Source of the DNA: Bacteroidales bacterium UBA3844
GTDB lineage: Bacteria > Bacteroidota > Bacteroidia > Bacteroidales > Paludibacteraceae
DNA: 7,051 nucleotides
Assembly (NCBI GenBank): GCA_002392915.1
Contig: DGHQ01000043.1
Location: 1-7,051, forward strand
Direction: 5' to 3'
Shown one piece after another: positions 1 through 5,828 of the stretch. The notes under the pieces are model-generated. The model made no database searches. It was not told the origin of the DNA and was given only the letters and a program-made list of their open reading frames with translations. The translations under genes were made by a program, and so were the position numbers. Each line of letters opens with the position of its first letter. Position 1 is the stretch's first letter.

Positions 1-141
1 CTTTATTAACGCCGAATTCTCATTTTTATTGCCCGCATGAAAAAGGAACCCGAAAATGGAAGTTCCGTCCTTGGTTTGGATTTTCGCATCATTTGATTTT
101 GAAAAATAGGTGATGCCGCTGCCGATGTCGTCAAGCATCAT
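1..141 (-). CDS. Partial ORF running off the left edge, unknown function
   Basis: A minus-strand frame is open from just after the stop of the AAA+ gene to the window edge. From the first of two adjacent ATGs (141-139) it gives 47 residues starting MMLDDIGSGITYFSK and continuing to the edge without a stop. The same frame is open upstream of that ATG for about 30 more codons, with protein-like content (VLLFLRLKDAIGYFGIQSHF). Possible alternative starts are GTG at 204 and TTG at 231, the latter overlapping the AAA+ stop codon. Neither start has a recognisable ribosome binding site, so this is either a fourth operon member with a non-ATG start or a gene fragment whose 5' end has been lost. I do not recognise the family. 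That it is coding is moderately likely; its extent is uncertain. Confidence 0.4.
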   Translation of the reverse strand, partial: MMLDDIGSGITYFSKSNDAKIQTKDGTSIFGFLFHAGNKNENSALIK

Positions 142-227
142 AAAAAAGTGCGACTGAATACCGAAGTATCCAATCGCATCTTTCAATCGCAAAAAAAGTA
201 ACACCGAAGTGCCGCCTAATCTAGTAA

Positions 228-2666
228 TCAAGAAATATCCTCAGGCATTATTTCCTTCAATTGGCTTAAGGTGGGTCGTTCAATGTTCGAAAGTCGATTG
301 GCTTGTCTCTCCAAAATCTTTTCAAACAAATTGCGGACGAAACGGCCGTTGCCGAAGTTTTTGTCCTTATTGGTTACTGCATTTTCAAGCAGCGATTTGA
401 GTTTCTCTTGAGCATCTGGCGTAACTTCATAATCATTCTTTTTAGCATAACGTGAGAATATTTGTTGTAATTCGTCCACATTGTAATCAGGGAAATGAAT
501 GTAACGATTAAAGCGCGATTGCAAACCTGGATTTGAGTCGATAAATTGTTTCATCTCATTGCCATATCCTGCAAGGATTACAATTAGTCTATCACGGTCA
601 TCTTCCATGCGTTTGAGCAATGTGGCAATAGCTTCGTTTCCATAATCATTACTGCTGCCTGTGACTAACGAATATGCTTCGTCGATGAACAACACTCCGT
701 CTAATGCACTATCGATTACCTTGTTGGTCTTGACTGCCGTTTGCCCGACATATTCGGCTACCAATCCGCTGCGGTCAGTTTCAACAAGATGACCCTTCTT
801 CAGTACGCCAAGTTCATTGTAGATGCCTGCCAAAATTCTGGCCACCGTGGTTTTGCCCGTGCCAGGATTACCAGTAAAGACACAATGGTAGGATACCTGT
901 GTGGTTTTCAATCCCTGCTGTTGCCTTGAGAGTTGTACTTTGATGAAATTGGACATAGTGCGAACCTCCTGCTTGACACTATCAAGTCCTATCAATCCGT
1001 CCAATTCCGCAATCCCATTCTGCTTTTCCGAGGGTGCTTTTCGAACAGTCACACTTTCATGACTATTGATAGTATTTGAGCGTAGTTGTGCGATGTGGTC
1101 GAGGAAGCGTTGCTCCTTATCCGTGATATTGCCATCGGCCTTTGCGATAAGAGAGCAATAGCGGTAGAGAAGCGTGAGGTACTTGTTGAACAGGTCTTTG
1201 TTGTGTCGTTTCAGAATTGCAGCAACAGTGAAATCAATATCGCCGTCACTAAAGAACGGTTTACCTTTTATCTGATTAATCAACGATTCTGCTCCACTTG
1301 GTAAGGTGTTTTTTATTACATCTATGTGTTGCCTATCATGAGGAACGGATGTATCGGGTTCTATTAATCTGAACATTAAATAGAGAATGCCTATTCCATC
1401 ATCTCTTTTCAGGTTGACAATATCGGCCATTTCTGAGTAACAATGAGCTATATCGAGAAAGAATAGAGAACGCACTTCTCCTCCTTCGCCACAGAGTGGT
1501 TTACCATTACTACCCGTAACCTTGATGTTATGTCGATTTATTTCCTCCACAAAGCCACAGTTCTTTTCAAGTTGTTGACAAAATGAAAAGATTTCGTCGG
1601 CAACAAACAATGGTTCTATGGAGAAATCGATATTGTATTTTTTTACAAGTTCCTCGAAACCATCTAATGAATTCACTAGCACATTTCTGACGCTAGTGCT
1701 TTGGTATGAACCAACAATACCAGATTCTTCAAGACGGTCAATAATTTTGGCCGACTTGTTATAACCCATTTGAAGTTTGCGTTGTATCAACGATGTGGAT
1801 GCCAACTGTGATGCGACAACCAATTTTGTAGCCTCAACAACTTGTTCCAAAGATGGATTCGAATACAACCAGTCAATGTTCGGTAATAAGACTCTCCTCG
1901 GTTGTGACCCTCGCGCAGCTCCAATTATCCCGTCCTTTTCCAATTGGTCAATTATACGACCGGCTCTTAGATTGCTTATTTGTAGTTCTCTTTGGATCAT
2001 GACTATTGTGGCCTTTTGCTGCTGTACAACCAGTCGCTTTGCTTGTGTGTACAAAGGGTCCCTATCCGAAGGTATTTCTTCTAAATGCATAGGGAAAGGA
2101 GTCAGCAGTTTCTGCACCATTTCTTCTGTAATGGTTCTCTTCTCCTCAGATACACTCTCGGAAGAATTGTCTTCATTAGAAATATCCTTGTTCCTTTCTG
2201 GTGTTAGAGATGGTGCATTGCTTTCTTCTGACTTATTTTCTGGTGTTATACTTTCGTTCTTTCTCTTTTTCCCAATAGCATGAGATATAAATGCACAAAT
2301 AACAAATGTGACAACTCCCGTGACACCTAATCCAATCATTGTGTTATCTGTGATTATCAAACCAATAATGAACACACCTATCATCACAAACACTAACAAT
2401 ACCCAGAGACTATACCAACATCCTGTATTTGATTCTTGCTTTGGGTTGGCAACTGACCTTCTCATATTCTTCATTGTAGTTCCACTTATCTTTTGCCGAC
2501 TATACAAGCCCGTGCCGTGAATCCCTGTATTAAGGTAGGTGCCATTCTTGCCCATACTGACACTTACCCCTTTCCCTGCTTTCAATGTTGTGCTAACTCC
2601 TGATTTGCTCAGGTTAAGATAAACGCCTGGAGCGACTTTGACTCTCTTTCTATAGCGTACCCCCAT
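228..2666 (-). CDS. Membrane-anchored DUF4236 / FtsK-gamma-like / TerB-like / AAA+ ATPase fusion (812 aa)
   Basis: Residues 1-58 match the DUF4236 pattern (start MGVRYRKRVKVAPGVYLNLS, then GTYLNTGIHGTGLYSR). Two hydrophobic segments at about 84-105 and 108-130 form a membrane hairpin that should leave both ends in the cytoplasm. After a charged linker (131-180) come two winged-helix units like the FtsK gamma DNA-binding domain, at about 185-262 and 270-333, each with an RxIDxLExxGI-type helix. A TerB-like segment (about 491-530, AKADGNITDKEQRFL) precedes a C-terminal CbbX/SpoVK-type AAA+ module (about 553-812). That module has Walker A GNPGTGKT (599-606), Walker B VLFIDEAY (658-665), a likely arginine finger in NPGLQSRFN (R718) and a sensor-2 region GNGRFVRNLFE (R775). 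All ATPase residues look intact. The start lies 2 nt after the preceding stop codon, so the gene is surely co-transcribed. It is likely an ATP-driven remodelling protein at the membrane that may touch DNA; its substrate is unknown. Confidence 0.93.
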   Translation of the reverse strand: MGVRYRKRVKVAPGVYLNLSKSGVSTTLKAGKGVSVSMGKNGTYLNTGIHGTGLYSRQKISGTTMKNMRRSVANPKQESNTGCWYSLWVLLVFVMIGVFIIGLIITDNTMIGLGVTGVVTFVICAFISHAIGKKRKNESITPENKSEESNAPSLTPERNKDISNEDNSSESVSEEKRTITEEMVQKLLTPFPMHLEEIPSDRDPLYTQAKRLVVQQQKATIVMIQRELQISNLRAGRIIDQLEKDGIIGAARGSQPRRVLLPNIDWLYSNPSLEQVVEATKLVVASQLASTSLIQRKLQMGYNKSAKIIDRLEESGIVGSYQSTSVRNVLVNSLDGFEELVKKYNIDFSIEPLFVADEIFSFCQQLEKNCGFVEEINRHNIKVTGSNGKPLCGEGGEVRSLFFLDIAHCYSEMADIVNLKRDDGIGILYLMFRLIEPDTSVPHDRQHIDVIKNTLPSGAESLINQIKGKPFFSDGDIDFTVAAILKRHNKDLFNKYLTLLYRYCSLIAKADGNITDKEQRFLDHIAQLRSNTINSHESVTVRKAPSEKQNGIAELDGLIGLDSVKQEVRTMSNFIKVQLSRQQQGLKTTQVSYHCVFTGNPGTGKTTVARILAGIYNELGVLKKGHLVETDRSGLVAEYVGQTAVKTNKVIDSALDGVLFIDEAYSLVTGSSNDYGNEAIATLLKRMEDDRDRLIVILAGYGNEMKQFIDSNPGLQSRFNRYIHFPDYNVDELQQIFSRYAKKNDYEVTPDAQEKLKSLLENAVTNKDKNFGNGRFVRNLFEKILERQANRLSNIERPTLSQLKEIMPEDIS

Positions 2667-2668
2667 GT

Positions 2669-3172
2669 CTATAAACGATAAAACGTATCAAGATTTGTGA
2701 CGTCTGCCCCCTGTTTGAGTGCATACTCAACCGCCTCCTGTTCGAAGAGTAGGAATTGGTCGTAACTCAAACCGAATAGTTCTTGCAAATCCACCTTCAT
2801 GGCAGCTTCATCTTTGTCGACGTTCTTGTCTTGGTAGATTAGTTCAAACTCCCTACGCAAGATGTTTTCAATGTCTTTTTCTTTGTGAGCTTCAATAAAA
2901 TCACCTTCCTTAATATGGAGAAGCATTTTGAGTTTCCTCAATGCATCCATTTCTTGTTTTGTAATGATATGGTCATCCAGGATTAAGTTTACGTAATCAA
3001 GGATTACATCAATGGATTCATCGTGCAAGTCATCAACACCAATCCCGTATCCTTTTAGAGCATCTCTCACAGATAATGGCGATGTGTTGCCTTGTGCAAA
3101 AAGACGCAAGACTTCTTGCATGGATTCTTTGTAATTCTTACTATCAAGCAGATTGTTAATTATCGTATTCAT
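2669..3172 (-). CDS. Acidic helical protein with TerB-like segments (167 aa)
   Basis: I do not recognise this as a named protein. It has no signal peptide and no membrane segment, and it is acidic and probably all helical. Two stretches resemble the TerB/tellurite-resistance helical pattern of an acidic turn followed by a helix with conserved E and L positions. The first is at about 57-92 (LDDHIITKQEMDALRKLKML) and the second at about 110-150 (YQDKNVDKDEAAMKVDLQEL, followed by FGLSYDQF). The downstream AAA+ protein carries a similar segment, which suggests that the two proteins interact or share an ancestor. The ATG at 3172-3170 lies inside the end of the channel gene (17 nt overlap) and the TAG stop is 2 nt before the AAA+ start, so translation of all three genes is probably coupled. 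An adaptor between channel and ATPase is an inference. The TerB assignment is by pattern only. Confidence 0.85.
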   Translation of the reverse strand: MNTIINNLLDSKNYKESMQEVLRLFAQGNTSPLSVRDALKGYGIGVDDLHDESIDVILDYVNLILDDHIITKQEMDALRKLKMLLHIKEGDFIEAHKEKDIENILRREFELIYQDKNVDKDEAAMKVDLQELFGLSYDQFLLFEQEAVEYALKQGADVTNLDTFYRL

Positions 3173-3911
3173 CTTCTTTCTTGTTTTTTCGTAGTTCTTC
3201 CAAATAACTTGCGGTAATCACACCCGAAGGCAATGCTATTACCGCGACACCAAAAAGTGACGACAACATACTCACGGCTCTTCCAAAGTCAGAAACAGGA
3301 TATACATCACCATATCCTACCGTAGTTAGTGTGGTTGTTGCCCAGTATAGTGCATCAAAAAAAGTGTCAAATACAATCACTCCACTGTCGGATGCCTTAT
3401 TCAATTCCACGTTGAACATCAATAGTGCTGTGGCAAAAATATAGAATGTGGCAATTCCAAGTACGGTAAGTAAAACATGGCGTTCTTTCTTTATTACTCT
3501 TACAAGTATTTCAATTCGCTTGGAGTATCTGAGGAAGCGAAATACACGGCCCAATTTAAGCAACCTTACAATACGGAAGACCTTCATCCCTCGATTCAAT
3601 ATTCCTAACGAGGGTAGAATAGACAACATATCAATAATCGCCATCAACGAAAAAGGGTATGCAACAAATGCAAGGAGGGGCTTTCTCGAAGGATGCTTTA
3701 GGTCTGTAGTAAACCACCGTAACAAATAGTCAATGATAAAGGCAACAACTGATACTTGGTCAAAAATGATAAACAGGCGTGTCTGTTCTTTGAAGAGAAG
3801 GGGTACGATGCTGATAACCACCATCAGCATCATGAAATAGTCATATATCTTGCTGATATTTGACCCCGAATCGTCTCTTTCAATTATCTTGTATATTGCC
3901 TTTCTGTCCAT
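3156..3911 (-). CDS. Voltage-gated-type potassium channel, six transmembrane segments (251 aa)
   Basis: This is an inner-membrane ion channel of the Kv/KvAP-like superfamily. The K+ selectivity filter TTVGYGD is at residues 196-202, preceded by the pore helix (about 182-195) and followed by S6 (about 211-236). S1 is at about 23-40, S2 at about 45-66 and S3 at about 87-102 with an Asp at 94. S4 (about 108-136) has basic residues spaced by three (R113, R116, K119, R122, R125, R128), typical of a voltage sensor. The C-terminus is short and charged, with no RCK/TrkA-N or cyclic-nucleotide domain. I prefer the ATG at 3911. The frame can be extended upstream to a GTG at 4049, but those 46 residues are hydrophilic, unlike the family, and lie in a remnant-filled spacer. 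The end overlaps the next gene by 17 nt. As first gene of the operon it would be the ion-conducting output or sensor of the module. Confidence 0.92.
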   Translation of the reverse strand: MDRKAIYKIIERDDSGSNISKIYDYFMMLMVVISIVPLLFKEQTRLFIIFDQVSVVAFIIDYLLRWFTTDLKHPSRKPLLAFVAYPFSLMAIIDMLSILPSLGILNRGMKVFRIVRLLKLGRVFRFLRYSKRIEILVRVIKKERHVLLTVLGIATFYIFATALLMFNVELNKASDSGVIVFDTFFDALYWATTTLTTVGYGDVYPVSDFGRAVSMLSSLFGVAVIALPSGVITASYLEELRKNKKEDEYDN

Positions 3912-4216
3912 ACCTATTCTTGCTTGTCGAGCTATTGGCAAGTGTTCTGTTTGGGTATGAAGAAAGGCGCAAACCTTTCTATTATTCCGCTTATTTCCTG
4001 TGGTGGTGTCTGGAATACCAGTGATACAAATAAGTGGGAAAAGATTCACGCCATCGCGCGAACTATCCGCAATCTTATCCGCGTATCAAAATGGTAGTTT
4101 TCCAGACTTTCCACAAGGGCGAACAAGAGCGTCAGCTCAATATGTCTTTATGTCTATTCTAATTCTTCTGTTTTATGCCATACTTTCAGTTTTGTTTCGT
4201 GGTGCAAACGCACATT
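3912..4216. other. Gene-poor spacer upstream of the channel operon
   Basis: No intact gene is seen here. The only coding-like piece is a short minus-strand fragment at 4046-4138, listed separately. The operon promoter should lie here, but I find no clean TAnnTTTG box. The closest is AAGGTTTG on the minus strand, about 60 nt before the ATG at 3911, one mismatch from the consensus and without a convincing -33 partner. The long plus-strand frames across this stretch are shadows of the remnants on the other strand. Confidence 0.5.
4046..4138 (-). pseudogene. Coding-like scrap of about 30 residues, unknown family
   Basis: A minus-strand frame reads ELTLLFALVESLENYHFDTR followed by IRLRIVRAMA and a TGA at 4048-4046. 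It has the amphipathic, Arg/Leu-rich look of a real helical protein end. It has no start codon, and a TAA in the same frame lies four codons before the quoted start. It sits between the zeta-toxin-like remnant and the channel gene. It is probably the C-terminus of a gene whose front part was deleted, but it is short enough to have arisen by chance. Confidence 0.25.
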
Positions 4217-4360
4217 TTATTTATTACCGTATATTGGTGCGGCCCAAAAGGGTATGTTGTCGGTGTATTGTTTTTTTATCTCACCAGCAGTCATTCGGAA
4301 AAGCAATTGGGCTTCGCTTCCATCAATGGAGTTGTCGTAAACATACGTCCGGTCAACGAA
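4217..4360 (-). pseudogene. C-terminal remnant of a zeta-toxin-like kinase
   Basis: Directly behind the TGA of the 61 aa gene, and in the same frame, 47 more codons stay open to a TAA at 4219-4217. They contain FVDRTYVYDNSIDGSEAQLL, then LFRMTAGEIKKQYTD and IPFWAAPIYGNK. This matches my recollection of the C-terminal part of zeta-toxin / COG4185-type P-loop kinases, where a [DR]xYxxDNSxDG segment is followed by LLFR, G-x-x-K-x-Y and a PxWA motif. The P-loop N-terminal two thirds are absent from the window, so the fragment cannot be an active kinase. It is best explained as an internal deletion that joined the partner gene to the toxin tail, with a stop codon left at or near the joint. Family assignment is by motif memory and was not searched. 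Confidence 0.6.
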
Positions 4361-4546
4361 TCATACAGCATCGGCGATTCTTTGGCGTGCTACCATATCA
4401 TTGATTTCTTGAAAGAAACGCTGCTCGGCAGCCTTCCAGCGTAAGGTGGCCTCTTCGGCAGCTTCACGCATAATGGCGGAAAGCATCTCGTCGGTTGGTT
4501 CTTCCATCGATGTCAATCGGTACGCATTAAGCTCTTTCTCTGACAT
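4361..4546 (-). CDS. Small acidic helical protein, probable partner of a lost zeta-type toxin (61 aa)
   Basis: This short protein begins MSEKELNAYRLTSMEEPTDE and then forms a long charged helix rich in Ala, Glu and Arg. It has no signal peptide or membrane segment. I recall small proteins with this YRLTSxEEPTDEML signature next to zeta-toxin-like genes in Bacteroidales, which fits the zeta-like tail fused in frame after its stop codon. An antitoxin or partner role is therefore plausible but not shown. Its last 8-10 residues (ARQRIADAV) may belong to the deletion joint and not to the original protein. It is preceded by an AT-rich stretch, a leader of about 220 nt and a good promoter, so it is probably still transcribed even though its toxin is broken. 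Confidence 0.65.
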   Translation of the reverse strand: MSEKELNAYRLTSMEEPTDEMLSAIMREAAEEATLRWKAAEQRFFQEINDMVARQRIADAV

Positions 4547-4768
4547 AACTATATTTATCGTTTTATATAAAAGTTTGTTTCTTCACAACAGTCGTTTTCT
4601 CACCTCGGCATAGTGCAAACACTGCGTGATTTGCCCTCTACACTCGGCTTATCGAAAACGTTCGCTTCTTCGTCGCGTTCTTTTTTAGTTTGTTTTAGTA
4701 ACTTGCTCTCTCATATATCAGTTTTTTATCACGGTTGGCAGTTTCAGCGGCGTATGGGCGTAGCTTTC
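4547..4768 (-). other. Long untranslated leader with GCCGAG repeats
   Basis: About 220 nt separate the predicted transcription start (near 4768) from the 61 aa gene, with no convincing gene between. On the minus strand the motif GCCGAG occurs twice (4648-4643 and 4609-4604), each followed by a GTG-containing purine-rich stretch. Between the copies lies a small stem, GTG-TTTG-CAC, with flanking GCA/TGC pairs and a two-base bulge. A nine-codon ORF (4714-4685, MREQVTKTN) ends in TAA. An overlapping frame one base on stays open for 36 codons (4710-4600) and ends MPR-TGA, without its own start codon at the front. I recall similar GCCGAG-rich leaders scattered in Bacteroidales genomes, which would make this a dispersed leader element, but I cannot verify that here. 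Confidence 0.35.
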
Positions 4769-4774
4769 AATTTG

Positions 4775-4806
4775 CAAAAGTACACATTTTATTTGGATTG
4801 ATGAAA
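4775..4806 (-). promoter_or_regulatory. Bacteroidales-type promoter upstream of the 61 aa gene
   Basis: On the minus strand the sequence TACTTTTG at 4782-4775 matches the Bacteroidetes -7 consensus TAnnTTTG exactly. About 20 nt upstream, TTTC (4806-4803) is a weak match to the -33 TTTG element. Transcription would start near 4768 and run towards the 61 aa gene. The spacing and the exact -7 match make this the best promoter in the window. Confidence 0.65.
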
Positions 4807-4833
4807 TTTAATTTCAACAGTAGCGCCGCAGCA

Positions 4834-4975
4834 GAGGTTTTAGGGTTTTAAGGTTTTAGGGGAGTAAGGTTTTATGTTTTATGGTTTAATGGTTTTAAGG
4901 TTATAGTGTGTTAATCCCTCAGTCCCTTTAACCCTCAAACCTTCAATCCCTCAGTTTCTCAAGCTCTCACACCCT
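4834..4975. repeat. Degenerate low-complexity block: G/T-rich half then C/T-rich half
   Basis: Positions 4836-4904 carry at least five degenerate copies of GGTTTTA(A)GG on the plus strand (around 4836, 4844, 4852, 4868 and 4891). Positions 4915-4975 switch to a CCCT/CCTT-rich series such as CCCTCAGTCCCTTTAACCC. The reverse complement of the second half reads GGTTTGAGGGTTAAAGGG, similar to the first half, so the block is an imperfect long inverted repeat. It lies between the stop of the cysteine-rich protein and the promoter at 4775-4806 and contains no gene. It could act as a loose terminator or be replication-slippage debris. Confidence 0.6.
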
Positions 4976-4999
4976 ACAGACAATCAGGCAATCAGTTAA

Positions 5000-5368
5000 T
5001 CAATTTTCGGTTTTCTTCGTTATCCTGAAAGTGCAACGGTCACTCCCCCTAAGAATTGTATTCTCAATCCTGACATCAAATTGGCTGTCAGGTTCAAGCT
5101 GCGAGAGAATAAATAAAATGCTCTGTCGCGAACATTCGCATTGCTCTGGATTGCTCCTAAGTCCACTTTTTACCTTTGGGCACGAACACTCCAAATAACT
5201 CAACTCATATTCCTTCCCGGGTTCGATCACTCTGCCCATATAGGAGGTGTTATTGTAAGCTTCCGTATAGATTTTGTCAAAATCCCCATTATACTTAGCA
5301 TATATTTGCTTATGCATCTGGAGCACATTGCCTTTAACGCACGCTATCGCTTCTTTTCTATAATCCAT
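5000..5368 (-). CDS. Cysteine-rich small cytoplasmic protein, unknown function (122 aa)
   Basis: I do not recognise this with certainty. There is no signal peptide or membrane segment. Six cysteines are present: C10, the pair C61-x-C63 in YLECSCPK, the pair C77-x-C79 in EQCECSRQ, and C112 in SDRCTFRI. Two CxC pairs plus a terminal (N)TILRGxxxCxFxI element recall the metal- or substrate-binding end of V4R-like / DUF6144 / thiazoline-carboxylate-hydrolase-like domains, so a redox or metal role is possible. I chose the ATG at 5368, 5 nt after the ElaA-like stop codon. Extending to a TTG at 5398 would add ten residues and a 25-nt overlap, which is less economical. The tight spacing implies one transcript with the acetyltransferase gene. 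The family link is a weak inference. Confidence 0.8.
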   Translation of the reverse strand: MDYRKEAIACVKGNVLQMHKQIYAKYNGDFDKIYTEAYNNTSYMGRVIEPGKEYELSYLECSCPKVKSGLRSNPEQCECSRQSILFILSQLEPDSQFDVRIENTILRGSDRCTFRITKKTEN

Positions 5369-5373
5369 AGTAA

Positions 5374-5823
5374 TTATCTGTTTGCCGTTTTTGTCCAAGT
5401 CATTCTAATGTGGGGAATGCCGTCGAGCATGAAGGTGTTGGAGGATTGTTTGAATCCTACACTTTCGTAGAAGCCTCTGGCATATTCCTGTGCTTCGATA
5501 TCGATGTGCGTTGCACTGAAATGCTCAACGGCTACATCGATGGCATGAAGCATGATTTGCTTGCCATAGCCCTTGCCGCGCTCGGTTGTGATGACTCTGC
5601 CGATGGAAACCTGTTCCATGTGAGTTCCGGCAGGGCATACACGTGCCAGGGCGACAACCTTGTCTTCGACGGTCAGCCATAGATGGATGGACTGCTGGTC
5701 GTCGCCGTCAAGGTCTTGATAGACGCAGTTCTGCTCGACCACAAAGACTTCACTACGCACTCTCAGCAATTCGTATAGCTCGTCGGTAGTCAGTTCGTGG
5801 AACGTTTTCTTGTGCAGAATCAT
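5374..5823 (-). CDS. elaA: ElaA-family GNAT N-acetyltransferase (149 aa)
   Basis: This is a cytoplasmic acetyl-CoA-dependent N-acyltransferase. The N-terminal half carries the ElaA signature LYELLRVRSEVFVVEQNC (about 17-33), followed by VYQDLDGDDQ (34-43). The acetyl-CoA pyrophosphate loop RGKGYG is at 82-87, behind the IGRVITT strand (74-80). The FYESVGF motif (118-124) and the DGIPHIRM end (134-141) are also typical of ElaA. Length equals the usual size of about 150 aa and nothing is missing. The ATG at 5823 is followed at once by family-like sequence. The natural substrate of ElaA is not known to me. It is followed after 5 nt by the cysteine-rich protein gene and separated from the lipoprotein gene by an inverted repeat. 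Confidence 0.93.
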   Translation of the reverse strand: MILHKKTFHELTTDELYELLRVRSEVFVVEQNCVYQDLDGDDQQSIHLWLTVEDKVVALARVCPAGTHMEQVSIGRVITTERGKGYGKQIMLHAIDVAVEHFSATHIDIEAQEYARGFYESVGFKQSSNTFMLDGIPHIRMTWTKTANR

Positions 5824-5828
5824 ATAGG

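Noticed and set aside
1777..2283. Plus-strand frame of 168 residues inside the AAA+ gene
   Set aside because: It is a shadow opposite the winged-helix and linker region. The minus-strand protein has clear domains there.
3912..4049. N-terminal extension of the channel to a GTG at 4049
   Set aside because: The 46 extra residues are hydrophilic and lack family character, the start codon would be GTG, and a normal ATG at 3911 begins family-like sequence 22 residues before S1.
4000..4444. Plus-strand frames of 134 and 89 residues
   Set aside because: Both run antisense to the zeta-toxin-like remnant and the 61 aa gene and have no protein-like composition of their own.
4613..4801. Plus-strand frame of 62 residues across the promoter and leader
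   Set aside because: It runs antisense to the leader and the promoter box, and a regulatory reading explains the sequence better. Similar annotated short proteins would most likely be artefacts of the same element.
4834..4975. CRISPR array
   Set aside because: Units are about 8-12 bases, degenerate, and without constant-length spacers.
5369..5398. TTG start for the cysteine-rich protein
   Set aside because: It would overlap the acetyltransferase by 25 nt, while an ATG at 5368 gives a clean 5-nt spacing.
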